The notes under the pieces were generated by a model, which worked only from the letters and a program-made list of their open reading frames with translations, searched no databases and was not told where the DNA came from. The position numbers and the translations under genes are program-made. From positions 1-50,562 of the forward strand of contig QAKV01000026.1 in NCBI GenBank assembly GCA_003343625.1: a stretch of 50,562 nt of DNA, given 5' to 3'. Below, piece by piece: positions 32,821 through 43,200 of the stretch. Source of the stretch: Clostridiales bacterium (GTDB taxonomy: Bacteria; Bacillota; Clostridia; Lachnospirales; Lachnospiraceae). Numbering within the stretch: the stretch's first letter is position 1; each line of letters begins with the position of its first letter.

Positions 32821-33650
32821 GAATTTTTCCCGGAGGGATCGTTGAGGGAAAGCGCCTCCAGATCGCTTCGAAGGGAAAGGTACCGGTCTTTGCCGATGGG
32901 GACTTCTTCCTGATCCCACAGAATGGCCCGATAGCGGCGGATCGAACGGATCCAGGAGCGGTTGACCAGCCAGCTTCTGTGAACCCTCCAGAAGCCGGCC
33001 AGATTTTTTTCCAGGGAAGAGAGGGTGTTTCGAACCTGATAATCGCCCGAGAGCGTATGAACCGTCGAGAGGGTGCCCTGCGCGCGGATGAAGATGATCT
33101 CGCGGGGGGAGAGAAAGTAGCGGGCCCCCTCTGTACCGCGCAGGAGGATTCTGGGAAAATCATCGGAAGCCGGGCCTCCACTCGGAAAGTTCTGACGGAA
33201 AGAAGCCGTTGTCTTCCCGTCGAAAAAGGGATTGAGGGGGGAGATATCTTCGATGTCCGGAAAAGAGCTGTGGATGTGCAGCAGGGAAAGCTCGCCCCGA
33301 AGCTGCTTCCAGACATAGGTATTTCGGACTCTGCGGATCAGGGAGGAACCATCCGCCTGATGGAAAGTTTCGGTATGGCAGCCGTAGACGACCCACAGGC
33401 TGTATTTATGGGTCAGGATGTGGTATTCTTCCTCCGAAAGGCTGATCGAAGGGAGGGGAGGCTGCAGATGGAAAGCGGCCAGAAAAGCGTCGCGTCCGAT
33501 CAGATAAGGCCGATCGTTGTGTCCCATCCATATGAAATCCCGATCCAGAAGAGGGAAGAGCAGATCCGCCCTTTTCCGGGACAGACAGCTGACCACATAT
33601 CCGGTTTTTTCCAGAACTTCTGAATGTAAAAAAGAATAACGCGTTGCCAT
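32817..33650 (-). CDS. NTF2-like / LytTR transcription regulator
   Basis: The product has 277 residues. The N-terminal 150 residues (RDFIWMGHNDRPYLIGRDAFLAAF, YHILTHKYSLWVVYG) look like an NTF2/SnoaL-type fold, a small-molecule or protein-binding domain rather than a receiver. No phosphoacceptor motif is seen. Residues 170-268 are a LytTR DNA-binding domain (ILLRGTEGARYFLSPREIIFIRAQGTLSTVHT, FWRVHRSWLVNRSWIRSI). It would be a one-component regulator. It has its own promoter and is divergent from the giant adhesin gene, whose promoter carries a 10-bp direct repeat of the kind LytTR proteins bind, so adhesin control is a reasonable inference. Confidence 0.8.
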   Translation of the reverse strand: MATRYSFLHSEVLEKTGYVVSCLSRKRADLLFPLLDRDFIWMGHNDRPYLIGRDAFLAAFHLQPPLPSISLSEEEYHILTHKYSLWVVYGCHTETFHQADGSSLIRRVRNTYVWKQLRGELSLLHIHSSFPDIEDISPLNPFFDGKTTASFRQNFPSGGPASDDFPRILLRGTEGARYFLSPREIIFIRAQGTLSTVHTLSGDYQVRNTLSSLEKNLAGFWRVHRSWLVNRSWIRSIRRYRAILWDQEEVPIGKDRYLSLRSDLEALSLNDPSGKNS

Positions 33651-33676
33651 ATTCCCATCCTCCAGTAATCGATTTC

Positions 33677-33705
33677 AGTATAGCGGAAAGAGAAGCGGAG
33701 GACAA
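33677..33705 (-). promoter_or_regulatory. Sigma-A promoter of the LytTR gene
   Basis: On the minus strand TTGTCC, 17 bases and TATACT, about 27 bases upstream of the ATG at 33650. Confidence 0.75.
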
Positions 33706-33813
33706 GTGAAAATTGCACAGGCGGCAAGAGATGTACAAATTGACGAACAAGACCGGGGAAAAGAGGAAAAAACCACCATAAAAAAACAATATTACAAAAA
33801 AGATAGCAAAAAA

Positions 33814-33843
33814 AATTCCTGTTTATAACATATAATTCCTGTT
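33814..33843 (+). promoter_or_regulatory. 10-bp direct repeat upstream of the adhesin promoter
   Basis: AATTCCTGTT occurs twice (33814-33823 and 33834-33843), 20 bases start to start, ending 13 bases before the -35. The repeats are two helical turns apart and contain the GTTNA core of LytTR sites, though they miss other consensus positions. The divergent LytTR gene is the obvious candidate for binding. Confidence 0.6.
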
Positions 33844-33856
33844 CACAATAGAAATA

Positions 33857-33885
33857 TTGACTTTTGAATGGAGTAGTGATATTCT
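33857..33885 (+). promoter_or_regulatory. Sigma-A promoter of the giant adhesin
   Basis: TTGACT, 17 bases and TATTCT. The start point would be near 33892, about 365 bases before the adhesin start codon. Confidence 0.75.
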
Positions 33886-33891
33886 TAATAA

Positions 33892-34006
33892 ACAAAAAAA
33901 TTACTGGGATACGTCGATACACAGGAGTTAGACGCTTGAGACATATTGCAGCAACTGGCAGGGCATCAGAGACAGGCATATGCGACTTGTATGCCTATTT
34001 TTTTTA
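33892..34006 (+). promoter_or_regulatory. Structured leader RNA ending in an intrinsic terminator
   Basis: The leader of about 115 bases ends in AGGCATA (33974-33980) paired with TATGCCT (33990-33996) plus a T8 run. An upstream GGCAT (33962-33966) can compete for the ATGCC arm, giving a possible antiterminator. The leader also contains CGTC/GACG pairing near 33912-33934. The size and order (promoter, folded RNA, terminator, gene) are those of a riboswitch or attenuator, but I could not match it to a known class, including both c-di-GMP classes often found before adhesins. Confidence 0.55.
33974..34005 (+). terminator. Intrinsic terminator in the adhesin leader
   Basis: A 7-bp perfect stem (AGGCATA/TATGCCT) with a 9-base loop, followed by A and eight T. 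It lies 250 bases before the adhesin start codon and after its only clear promoter. Confidence 0.75.
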
Positions 34007-34016
34007 ACCTTTTTTC

Positions 34017-34241
34017 GTGAAAATCGATAACTTTTTTGCGCATATTGTATTAAAAAAGGACGCTATATCAAGAATTCGACAAAATGAAGTTCTGTTTTAT
34101 GATATAAAGGAATTGAAGAGCATCGGGATCGATATTCCCGAAAAAGCAGTGCATTTGACACGGGAGCAACTTTGCCAGTTCCATTCGGAGGGATTGCTTT
34201 TTTTGCGTCATCAGGATGCACCTATCGGCATATGGAGATAG
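34017..34241 (+). CDS. Small ORF between leader terminator and adhesin (doubtful)
   Basis: An open frame of 74 residues starts at GTG 34017 and ends with TAG at 34239-34241, directly before the adhesin ribosome binding site. The C-terminal part (KELKSIGIDIPEKAVHLTREQLCQFHSEGLLFL) has a protein-like mix of residues and two predicted helices, but there is no ribosome binding site and no better start codon. It may be a leader peptide, a decayed gene remnant or chance. If translated, its stop would couple ribosomes to the adhesin start. Confidence 0.3.
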   Translation: MKIDNFFAHIVLKKDAISRIRQNEVLFYDIKELKSIGIDIPEKAVHLTREQLCQFHSEGLLFLRHQDAPIGIWR

Positions 34242-34256
34242 AAGGAGGAATGCGTT

Positions 34257-37200
34257 GTGAAAAAGAAAATGGGGAAAAAACCGTACGGAAAGAGGGCCAG
34301 GACTGCGCCGGGATATTCGAAGCGTATGTTGAGCGCGCTGCTCATTTTCATGATGCTCACCACTATGGTACCGGCATCTTTCATGACCTATGCGGATGAA
34401 CTTCTGCAGATTCAGACTGCAGAAGAAGACGGAGATTCTGCGGACAGCGGCCAGCTTTCGGATAGCGATGGTCAGCAAAGTCCGGATCAGGAGTTGGATC
34501 AGACGGGCGCCGGCGGGGACGGAGGGGCTCCCGGTTCCTCCGAAGAGCCCGGTTCTTCTGAAGAGCCGACGGTGACGGAAAGTACCGATCAGCAGGGAAC
34601 GGAACCGGAGGAATCCAGTACCGGCGGCACCGCGACTGCGGAATCGACATCGCCTGTGGAGACGACGTCGACTATGGAAGAAACATCGACTGCGGAAGAA
34701 ACATCGACTGCGGAAGAAATATCGACTTCGGAGGGGATCCCGACGGTGGAAGAAACTCCGGAAAGCACGACGGTTGAGGAGACGTCAGAGGAGACTGCCA
34801 CCGAATCTGCGGAGGAAATGACGACGGCTTCGGACGGAGAGCAGGATGCGGAGGGAACTGTGGCCATCTCTGCGTTTTACGGAGAGCTGAGCCTGACCGT
34901 GCATTGGGCGGATAATGGAAATGAGGCCGGAGAGAGGCCGGATGCAAAAACTTATCCGGCGCCTGCGTTGTCCTTTTCTGTGGATGGCGGAGAACTGGTG
35001 GAGCTGACTGCGGAGACTATGGACGAGGTTGGCCTTTCGGATATGCCCGATATCCGGGTATCGGACGAAGGCGACAGCTATAGGCTCATTGTCCCCGGGG
35101 ATACTCTGCCCTCTTCCATCGAGGACAGCCGAAGCGGGGATGAGATCACCAGGCCCGTAGAATGGGACATGGATCTGAAAGAAGTGGGGAACTACAGCCT
35201 GATAGAGATTACGGAGCCCGGAGATTACTGGTATGCGACGGCAGGAGCCGGCTGGTATTATGTGCTGGACGACCTGGATGAGCCTGAGACAGCGGGATGG
35301 GAAGTGCTCTCCTGTGAACCGGAGGACAGCAGCCGGGTCTACTGGGCGGATGGGCATGACAGCGCAGAGCTGCGCCCTGATCTGGAGGATTATCCGGCGC
35401 CGGAGCTGTATTTCGCGCGGACATCCGGAGACGGAGAAGGCTGGGCGCCCACAGAGGAAGAATATCGGAAACTGGAAGAAGGGACGCTGAAAGAGGCGTT
35501 CCTGGAAACTATGCCCGGGGTGAAAGTGACGGCGGAGGACGGGGACAGCTTCGCGATTGCGACGCCCGGGGAAACGCTGCCCGCATCGGTGGCGGAAAAG
35601 GCAGAGGATGGAACCCGGATCATCTGGACGCTGAAGTGGAAAATCGTCCTGCCACAGGTGGAACATTACCGCCTGGAAGAGGTGACGGAGGAAAACGCGG
35701 GCTCGGAAGGATATGAATTCGCCGGGAACGGGGCTGGCTGGTATTATGTGCTGGAAGAAATGGAAGAAGAGAGCGGAGTGACAGCCTGGGAGGAGGCGTC
35801 CCGGCAGACGGTTTATTGGGCGGATGGCAGCGACGCATCCGGCGTCCGGCCGGATCCTGCGGATTTTCCCCAGCCGAAGCTCCAGTTTTCCAAAACGCTT
35901 CAGGACTCCGGGGAAGAGGGAGACTTTACGGAGCTGACCGGGGATAATCTGCGGGATGTGTGCCTGGAGGAGATCCCTTCCATCGAAGTGACGGAGGAAG
36001 GAGACAGCTTCGTCTTTTCCCATGACGGAAAGACTTTTCCCTCCGAGATCGTTTCCGCAGGGGCGGACGGAGAAGAGAAAACATGGGTCGTGGCCTGGGA
36101 AATGCTCCTGCCCGAAATCGATGGGTATACGCTCGCCGAAGTGACGGAGAGCGATGCAGAGGAAGGCGTCTATTCCTGGGCAGAACAGGGCGCCGGCTGG
36201 TACTATGTGCTGGATTCCGAAGAGGGCATCCGCATCGACGACTATAGCGACGGTCTGGAACTGCAGGTTTTCTGGGTGGAGGATAAGGACAGCGAAGGCG
36301 ATATGAACCCTGACAGCGAGGCCTATCCGGATCCGGAGCTGACCTTCTCCATGGAAGAGGAAGGCGATGATACGGCCGGCCAGGGAGGAGACCGGACGGA
36401 CGCTTCGGATGGCGGGAACGCAGGGGAGCTGCTGACCGAGGACAATATGGAACAGCTGGGCCTGTCCGAGCTGCCCGAAGCGCAGATCCACCGGGAGCAG
36501 CCCGCCGTGCGGCGGATGAGCCGGATGGCCGCAGGTGCGGCAGGGTCGCAGGAAGACGATCGCCCCTATACCGTGGAGAGTTATCGGATCCGCGTGGACG
36601 GGGAAGCTCTGCCCTCCCGCGTCACGAAAACCGGGGCGGGCGGAAAGGAGACTTCCTTCTCCGTCAGCTGGAATATGGAGCTCCAGGAAGTGGAGGGCTA
36701 CCGCCTGATCGAAGTGACGGAGGAGATGCTGAGCGCGAGCCCGGAACTGTACTTTTTTGCGGCCGGAAATGGAGCGGGGATTTATTATGTGAGCGAACGG
36801 GTTGGCCAGGAAGGCATCGAAGTTATCCAATGGGAGAACGATCTGACCAGGACGGTGATCTGGGTGGACAACCAAAACGAAGGAAATATCCGCCCTGATT
36901 CGAAAACGTTTCTAAGCGGCGTGAAGATCGAATTTGCCGTTTCAGAGACAGGGCCCGGAGGGGATATCACGGATGCGGAAACGACAGTTCCGGACGGGCT
37001 GGACTGGAAGGAGCTGAATGCGGAGAACAAAAAGGAAATCGGTCTGGAAGGGGATGTGCCACAGCCAGCGATTTCCGGCGGGGAGACCGGCGAATGGACG
37101 CTGTCCTTTGCAGCTGAAAGTCTGCCGCAGGAACTTTTACAAACGGATGCTATGGGAGAAGAAACGCCAAAATATGTTTACTGGCGGATGACTCCACCGG

Positions 37201-40200
37201 CGGATTCGGGAAACGGTCTGGGAGCGTACGGCCTGACCAATACGGACGATCTTCCGGACGATCTGGAGGGGAAATATCCGGTTTTGGAAAACGATCCCAA
37301 TCGCTGGTATTATGTGGAACAGACGGAGTTCAGTTTTGAGATCGATGTCCGGTGGGGGACTTTGGGAGCGGCGGAGGGACTCCGGGATGCCATCTTGAAG
37401 AAATTCTATTTTACCGCTCAATTTCCCGATGGGCAGGGGAATAATGCGGAGGTCACTTCCACGCTAAAAGCGATCGAAGCGCTGCTGAATGTCGACACGA
37501 CTGCCAGCCCTGATCCGAATAATCCCAACAGGGGAACCATTACGATCAATAGCCTGCCCAAATATTACTATGACGGAACGACGGTATCTTACTGGCTGGA
37601 AACCGGAAAGCAGGATGAGGATCCGGACAGGTTGGAACTGGGAGCATTGGGTGAGGACTATTTTGCCATCCGTTTCGATAACACCGATACGGCCATCGTG
37701 GGAAATGAAACCGACGCGGTTTACAGCGGAGGAAAGCTGATCCTGACCCTGACCGGGACGAAGAATTATTCCGCTACCAAAGTATGGCTGGACGAAGCGG
37801 ATTCCGGCAATCGTCCGACGGTGAAATTCCATCTGTGGAGGTACAGGGCGGGCTCCGATCCGAGCACTGCGGCGCCTGTGGCGGATGCCTCCGGCAAAAA
37901 TATGGTCTTTATACCTGGAGAGGCAAGCGCGGCAGAAGATTCTTTCAAAATCGAATTTAAGGATAATGCAGGAGAGGACATCGATCTTCCGAAGTACGAC
38001 GCGGAAGGGTATGAATATATTTATGTGGTGCGGGAAGTGATGACAGGCCCCGGATATGAGCAGGTATTCGGAGAAGTCGGTGCAGACGGCACCGTAAGCG
38101 ATTTCATCTATGAAGTCGGTGCAGACGGAAAACTGACGCCAGTCTCCGACGGAAGAGTGGGCGGAAACGATTTCGTTTATAACGGGGGAACGATTTCCAA
38201 CCGGCTTTCCGGAACAATGAGCAGCACCGTTATCAAGACCTGGAATGCGGCTGCTTTTCAGACAGGATTTGAGGAGGTAACGGTGGAACTGACCCTCCAG
38301 TCCCGCGAGAAAGGCAGTTCGGAGGAAACACCGTGGAATGATACCGACATTACGGTGACCATGAATGAATTTTATGCGGAGCACATGACCCACAGCAGTA
38401 CGGTAAATCCTCCCAAATACGGGGCTCAGGGCGAAGAGCTGGAGTACCGCTGGGTGGAGAGCGCCATATACCAGGGGAATAACTCTGACAATCTTTTGCA
38501 GAAAGACGGCACATTTACCCTGATTCAGAACGGGGAAGAGGTAACCTATCGTTCCGAATCCACAGAAGATCCGGAAACAGGCGATACCGTCATTACCAAT
38601 GGAATCGCAGACACCATTCAGTATGAAGCAAAAAAGATCTGGCTGGATGAAAAGGGGGAAGATATCAGCCTGGAAAAGGCGGGGACAGAGGTTACTTTCG
38701 CCCTCTATCGCGCGATCAGCGGAGAAGAACCGGACTATACCGAGCCCTGCTTTACTTTCGAGATGGACGGAATAGCGGAGGACACTCCCACAGAGACGAA
38801 GGATCAGGAGGGAAATCCCGTTACGGTGCAGGAAACAGAACCGTGGTATGTTTCTGTCATCGGGCTGCCCGAATATAACGAAGAAGGGTTGCTTTATGAG
38901 TACTTTCTGCTGGAAATCAGCAGTGGGGACATGAGTTTTTATCCTGTATACAAAACGGAACGCACGAAAGACGGGGGATATTTCACGACAATCACAAACG
39001 GCTCGGGAGAAGGGCATGCGATCATCGTTCAGAAGTACTGGACGGACAGCAGCGATGTGACCCACAGGGAAGATGTGACATTGGAGGTATACGCGTTTGA
39101 CCAAGAGGAGTCGGAGCCGATCGCTACCGTAACGCTGAGCGCCGAAAACGGAGGAAGCTGGAACCAGCTGGTAGGAATCGGGGATTATAAACCGGATGAA
39201 GTCTATATCGTGGAAACAAAGGTGGGGGATAAGTCCACCGGATATAAACATTCGGAAGGAAAACCTGCGCCTACCATCGATCCGGACACCGGGGAGGGAA
39301 TTCGGGACGCGATCCATCAGTTTGATGGAACCAATCACAAATATGAGGTCACCTATCAGCGGACCGTAACGCAGGATGTGGGCAATAGCACGATCCTTTC
39401 CGTAACCAATCGGCGTCTGGGGGAGATCACAATCGACGTGACCAAAACCTGGAGGGATGGAGAAGGAAATCAAAGGGAGTTGATCCGGAACGAACTGAAA
39501 GAGTTGGAACAGAGCGGTGAGAATGTCCCGCAGCTGGTCTTTTATCTGGACTTCGGCGCTGCCAGCCCGGCAAATTATGAGATGACCCATTGGGTGGGCG
39601 GAGGCGATACCATCGATATCGCGAACCTGCCGGTTTCCATCAAGAGTAGCGACGACAAGGGCGGAACGGTCCTCCCGATCGATCTCGAAGCCGCCCCGAA
39701 TACGGAACAAACGTATTTTTTTGCAGAGGTTCCCAAATACGATATCAACGGGAACACGGTCAACTATGAGGTGCGCGAATCCTGGGTAGTGGAAGAGAAT
39801 GGATCTTACCGGGAACTGACGGCAGAAGAGCTTCAGAAGGACTATTCCGGACTGTATGAGCTGTACAGCGAATATCGGATGGAAATGACTTCGGAGTATG
39901 AAGTCGGAGCATTGCACGACGGGGACGTTCAGACGGTTACGGTGAAAAACAGCCTGGTCGGGGTCAAGGACGTGAGCTGGAAAAAGCTCTGGCAGGACGA
40001 TTATACTTACGGAAACAACGAAAGGCCGGATCTTTATCTGGATCTGTATCAGCTGAAGCACGAGTCCGCAGAGGCGGAATCCGCAGTCCTTACGGAATAT
40101 CAGAAAAACTATCTGTGGACTCAGAAGGAGGGAGAACTCACCACCAACTGGACGGCGACCTTCACGGATCTGCCCAAATACGATGAGTTCGGCTATGAAA

Positions 40201-43200
40201 TCGTCTATTACGCCATTGAGCGGACGGAGGTGAACGGGGAAGCCCTGGGGTATGAGATTCCCAAATACAGCATGGGTGGAAAGGAGCTGGGAACGGCGGA
40301 GGATCCGCTTGATGATGCGATTGAAGATGGAAGTGTAGTCCGGCTGGGATCCTCCCAGGACGAACAGGAAGGGGATCTGGGCGAGTATGCCCTGAAAGAA
40401 GGGGGGACGTTCACCAACGCGATCAGCGGGGAAACCTCCGCGCTGGTGCGGAAGAAATGGACGAATCTGCCGACCGATTATCCGTCCGATGACCTGCCGT
40501 CCGTGACGTTTTCCCTGTATCAGGGGCTGGATAAGGATGAAAACGGGAATCCGATTCCGGATGAAGAGATAGTAAATAGCGCAGAAAAAGCTTATGCGAC
40601 CCTGACGGTTACTTCGGATCAGTGGAAGTCTCTGGCCAAGGAAGGCGCTTATACCTTTTCCTTCGAATATGTCGGAGAGAATGAAATCAAAATTACCACA
40701 GGCGGGGACGGCGTCACTTCCATTGAAACCGTCCCCGGAGGGAATACAGAACCGGAAAATGCGGAAAAACTCCCCAAATTTGATGAGGAAGGAAGGCTGT
40801 ACCGGTATGTGCTGAGGGAGGAAATCACGATCGATGGCGGCGCCGACGAAGAGGATATCTATGGCGCCCCTGTGATCAGCGGATATGAAGTGACGAACCC
40901 TTATGAAAGCGTCAGGGGATCTCTGGCTTTCCGAAAATATCTGAAACTGCCGATGAACGCGGATGACGAACCGGAAGCATATCCGGCGGTGGAGTTCGAG
41001 ATCAGCAGGACGTATATCAAGAATGACGGAAAGAAGTCCGAACCGGAGGTTATCCGGGTAGAGTATGATTCGTCAACCGGACGCTGGAAAAAGGCGTCTT
41101 CGGGCGGCGGGAACCTGATCTGGAGCAGTGAGGATGTGAGCAAAGCCTATGGGAGCCAGCCAGAAGACCCTATGGTTTCCTCGGACTTCACTGTGGACGG
41201 GCTGGAAATTTATGCGCCCAACGGATCGGGGTATGCGTATACGGTGACCGAAGTGAAAGACGATCTGCGGGGGTATGATACCTGGACGAAAACTTCCCCT
41301 TTATCGGAAGAGGAGGCAGAAAGCGCAATATCAGGCGACCCTTCCGCAGAAGAAAACGGCAGGGTATCCGTCGGCCCGTTGCCTCTGACTGCGGAAACCG
41401 ACAGCGGGGCCGGATTCACTCCCGCAGAGAAGGTGCCCGTTGCGGCAACCTTCATCAACGCCCGTCAGGCGGAACCTTCGACGATCAGCCTGCGGGGAAC
41501 AAAGGAGTGGAAGGACTATGGCAACGCTTTCGGCTTCCGGCCGGAGGAACTTACGATAACCGTATGGCGGTCCGCGAAGTCGCAGCCGGAACAGGACAAT
41601 AAGATCGACGAGCAGGAGTTGCCGGCGGACGCCTATACAATAACGTGGCCGGAGAAACCGGAAAATGGCGACAGCTGGACCTATGAGATTACAGGCGCAG
41701 ATGGCGGCGGACTGGAAGCCGACGCGCCCAACGGGATGCCCTGGGACTACGTCGTGAGAGAAGATTCCGCAGGGCTGGATGAGTATACGCAGGAAAAGCC
41801 TGCAGCGACGGAGACGGGTACGCCCGACCAAAGCGGCGTACAGCAGATGACCCCTCTGGTGAATTCCATCACGACAGATGAGACCTTCGAAAAGCATTGG
41901 GTGGATGAAGAGGGGAAACCCATCGAAGAAAATTATCTGAACGCGAACCTGAGCGTGACCTTCCGGCTCCAGGTAAGGGAAGAGGGAAAGACCGGCTGGG
42001 AAACAGATGCAGAAAGATATTTTCAGGACGCTTTAGGCGAAGAGAATTTCGGGAAGCTGTTTGGCGAAGGCTATGAATTCGAAAAGACATTGACGGCGGC
42101 GATCGATGAGGCACAAGGGTGGAAGGGGGTATTTGAAAACCTGCCGACCGGTATTGTTAAGAAAAATGAAACAGATACTACCGGGCTGGAATACCGGGTT
42201 GTGGAGTCGCAGATTCAGTATGGGGATTATAAGGTAACGATCGAACTGAAGGATGATACAGGGGACGTTTACAGCTACGAATTCAGCGATATCGCTCTGT
42301 TTTCTCCTTACTACCAGGATGCTGCCAACGGGAGAAACGAAAGCGAGGACAATAACCAGTACAACCAGATCCATACCAAGGATTTCACGGTGACCAAAGT
42401 CTGGGAGGGGGACGGCAACAACAAGTATGCGACCCGCCCGGAAACGAAGGCCCAGGGATTCGACTGGGAAACCAGCTTCGAGATCCAGCGGGCGGCCTAT
42501 GATGAGGATCCCGATACGGCGGAAATTCCTTCAAAGACAGAGATCGCTGAGGAGGACTGGAGCGCTGTTTTGATAGATGGAACTGCGCTGACCGTCACAG
42601 TTTACGGAAAGAATGACCAGCCGACGGCATCCCAGACGATAACGGGGCTGCCGGAATCCGGCGTGAGCGAATCGGGAACTGTGGTAAAGTACCGCTATCG
42701 CGCCCGGGAGCTGGATCAGGAGGAAACGGTGGCAGAAGGAGAAACCTATTCCGGCACATACGAAGTCAGATATACGGATTCCGAGGCGGGAACGACCGCG
42801 ACGAATTCGATGAAGACGACGGAAATATATGCCGAAAAAGAGTGGGAATACAGTGGGACGGAAACTCCCTCCATCGCGTTTACGCTGGAGTTCAAGAGTA
42901 CGGATGAGAATGACGGGTGGAAAAGCGTGTTTCCTGAGCAAACGGTAACGCTGAACGGCACTGCGGATACAGAACCCGAAAAAAAGGGAAAGGATTGTTA
43001 TGAAAAGGGGGAATGGACAGCCATTTGGACCAATCTGCCGGAAGTGATGCCGGGAAGCGACGTTTCTGAGGGTGGCGTTACCCAATATCGGGTGGTGGAA
43101 GCCAATACGCCCGGCGGATATCAGCAGGAAGAAAGCAGCGGTACAGGAACTTCGGAAGATCCGTATGTCATCGCCAATCGAAGGGTCATCTCCTATACGG

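Noticed and set aside
33892..34006. c-di-GMP riboswitch (class I or II) before the adhesin
   Set aside because: Position and size fit, but neither the class I core around GCAAA/ACGCAAAGC nor the class II core around GCAACCGACC could be found. Reported only as an unclassified leader.
34640..34760. CRISPR-like or tandem DNA repeat in the adhesin stalk
   Set aside because: The short repeats encode Thr/Ser/Glu stalk residues (EETSTAEE) in frame; no spacer structure or cas genes are present anywhere in the window.
37464..40061. 865-codon minus-strand open frame inside the giant adhesin gene
   Set aside because: Antisense shadow of the repetitive Cna_B coding sequence; the translation is low in complexity and matches nothing. 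The same applies to 34785-36875 and 43263-44561.
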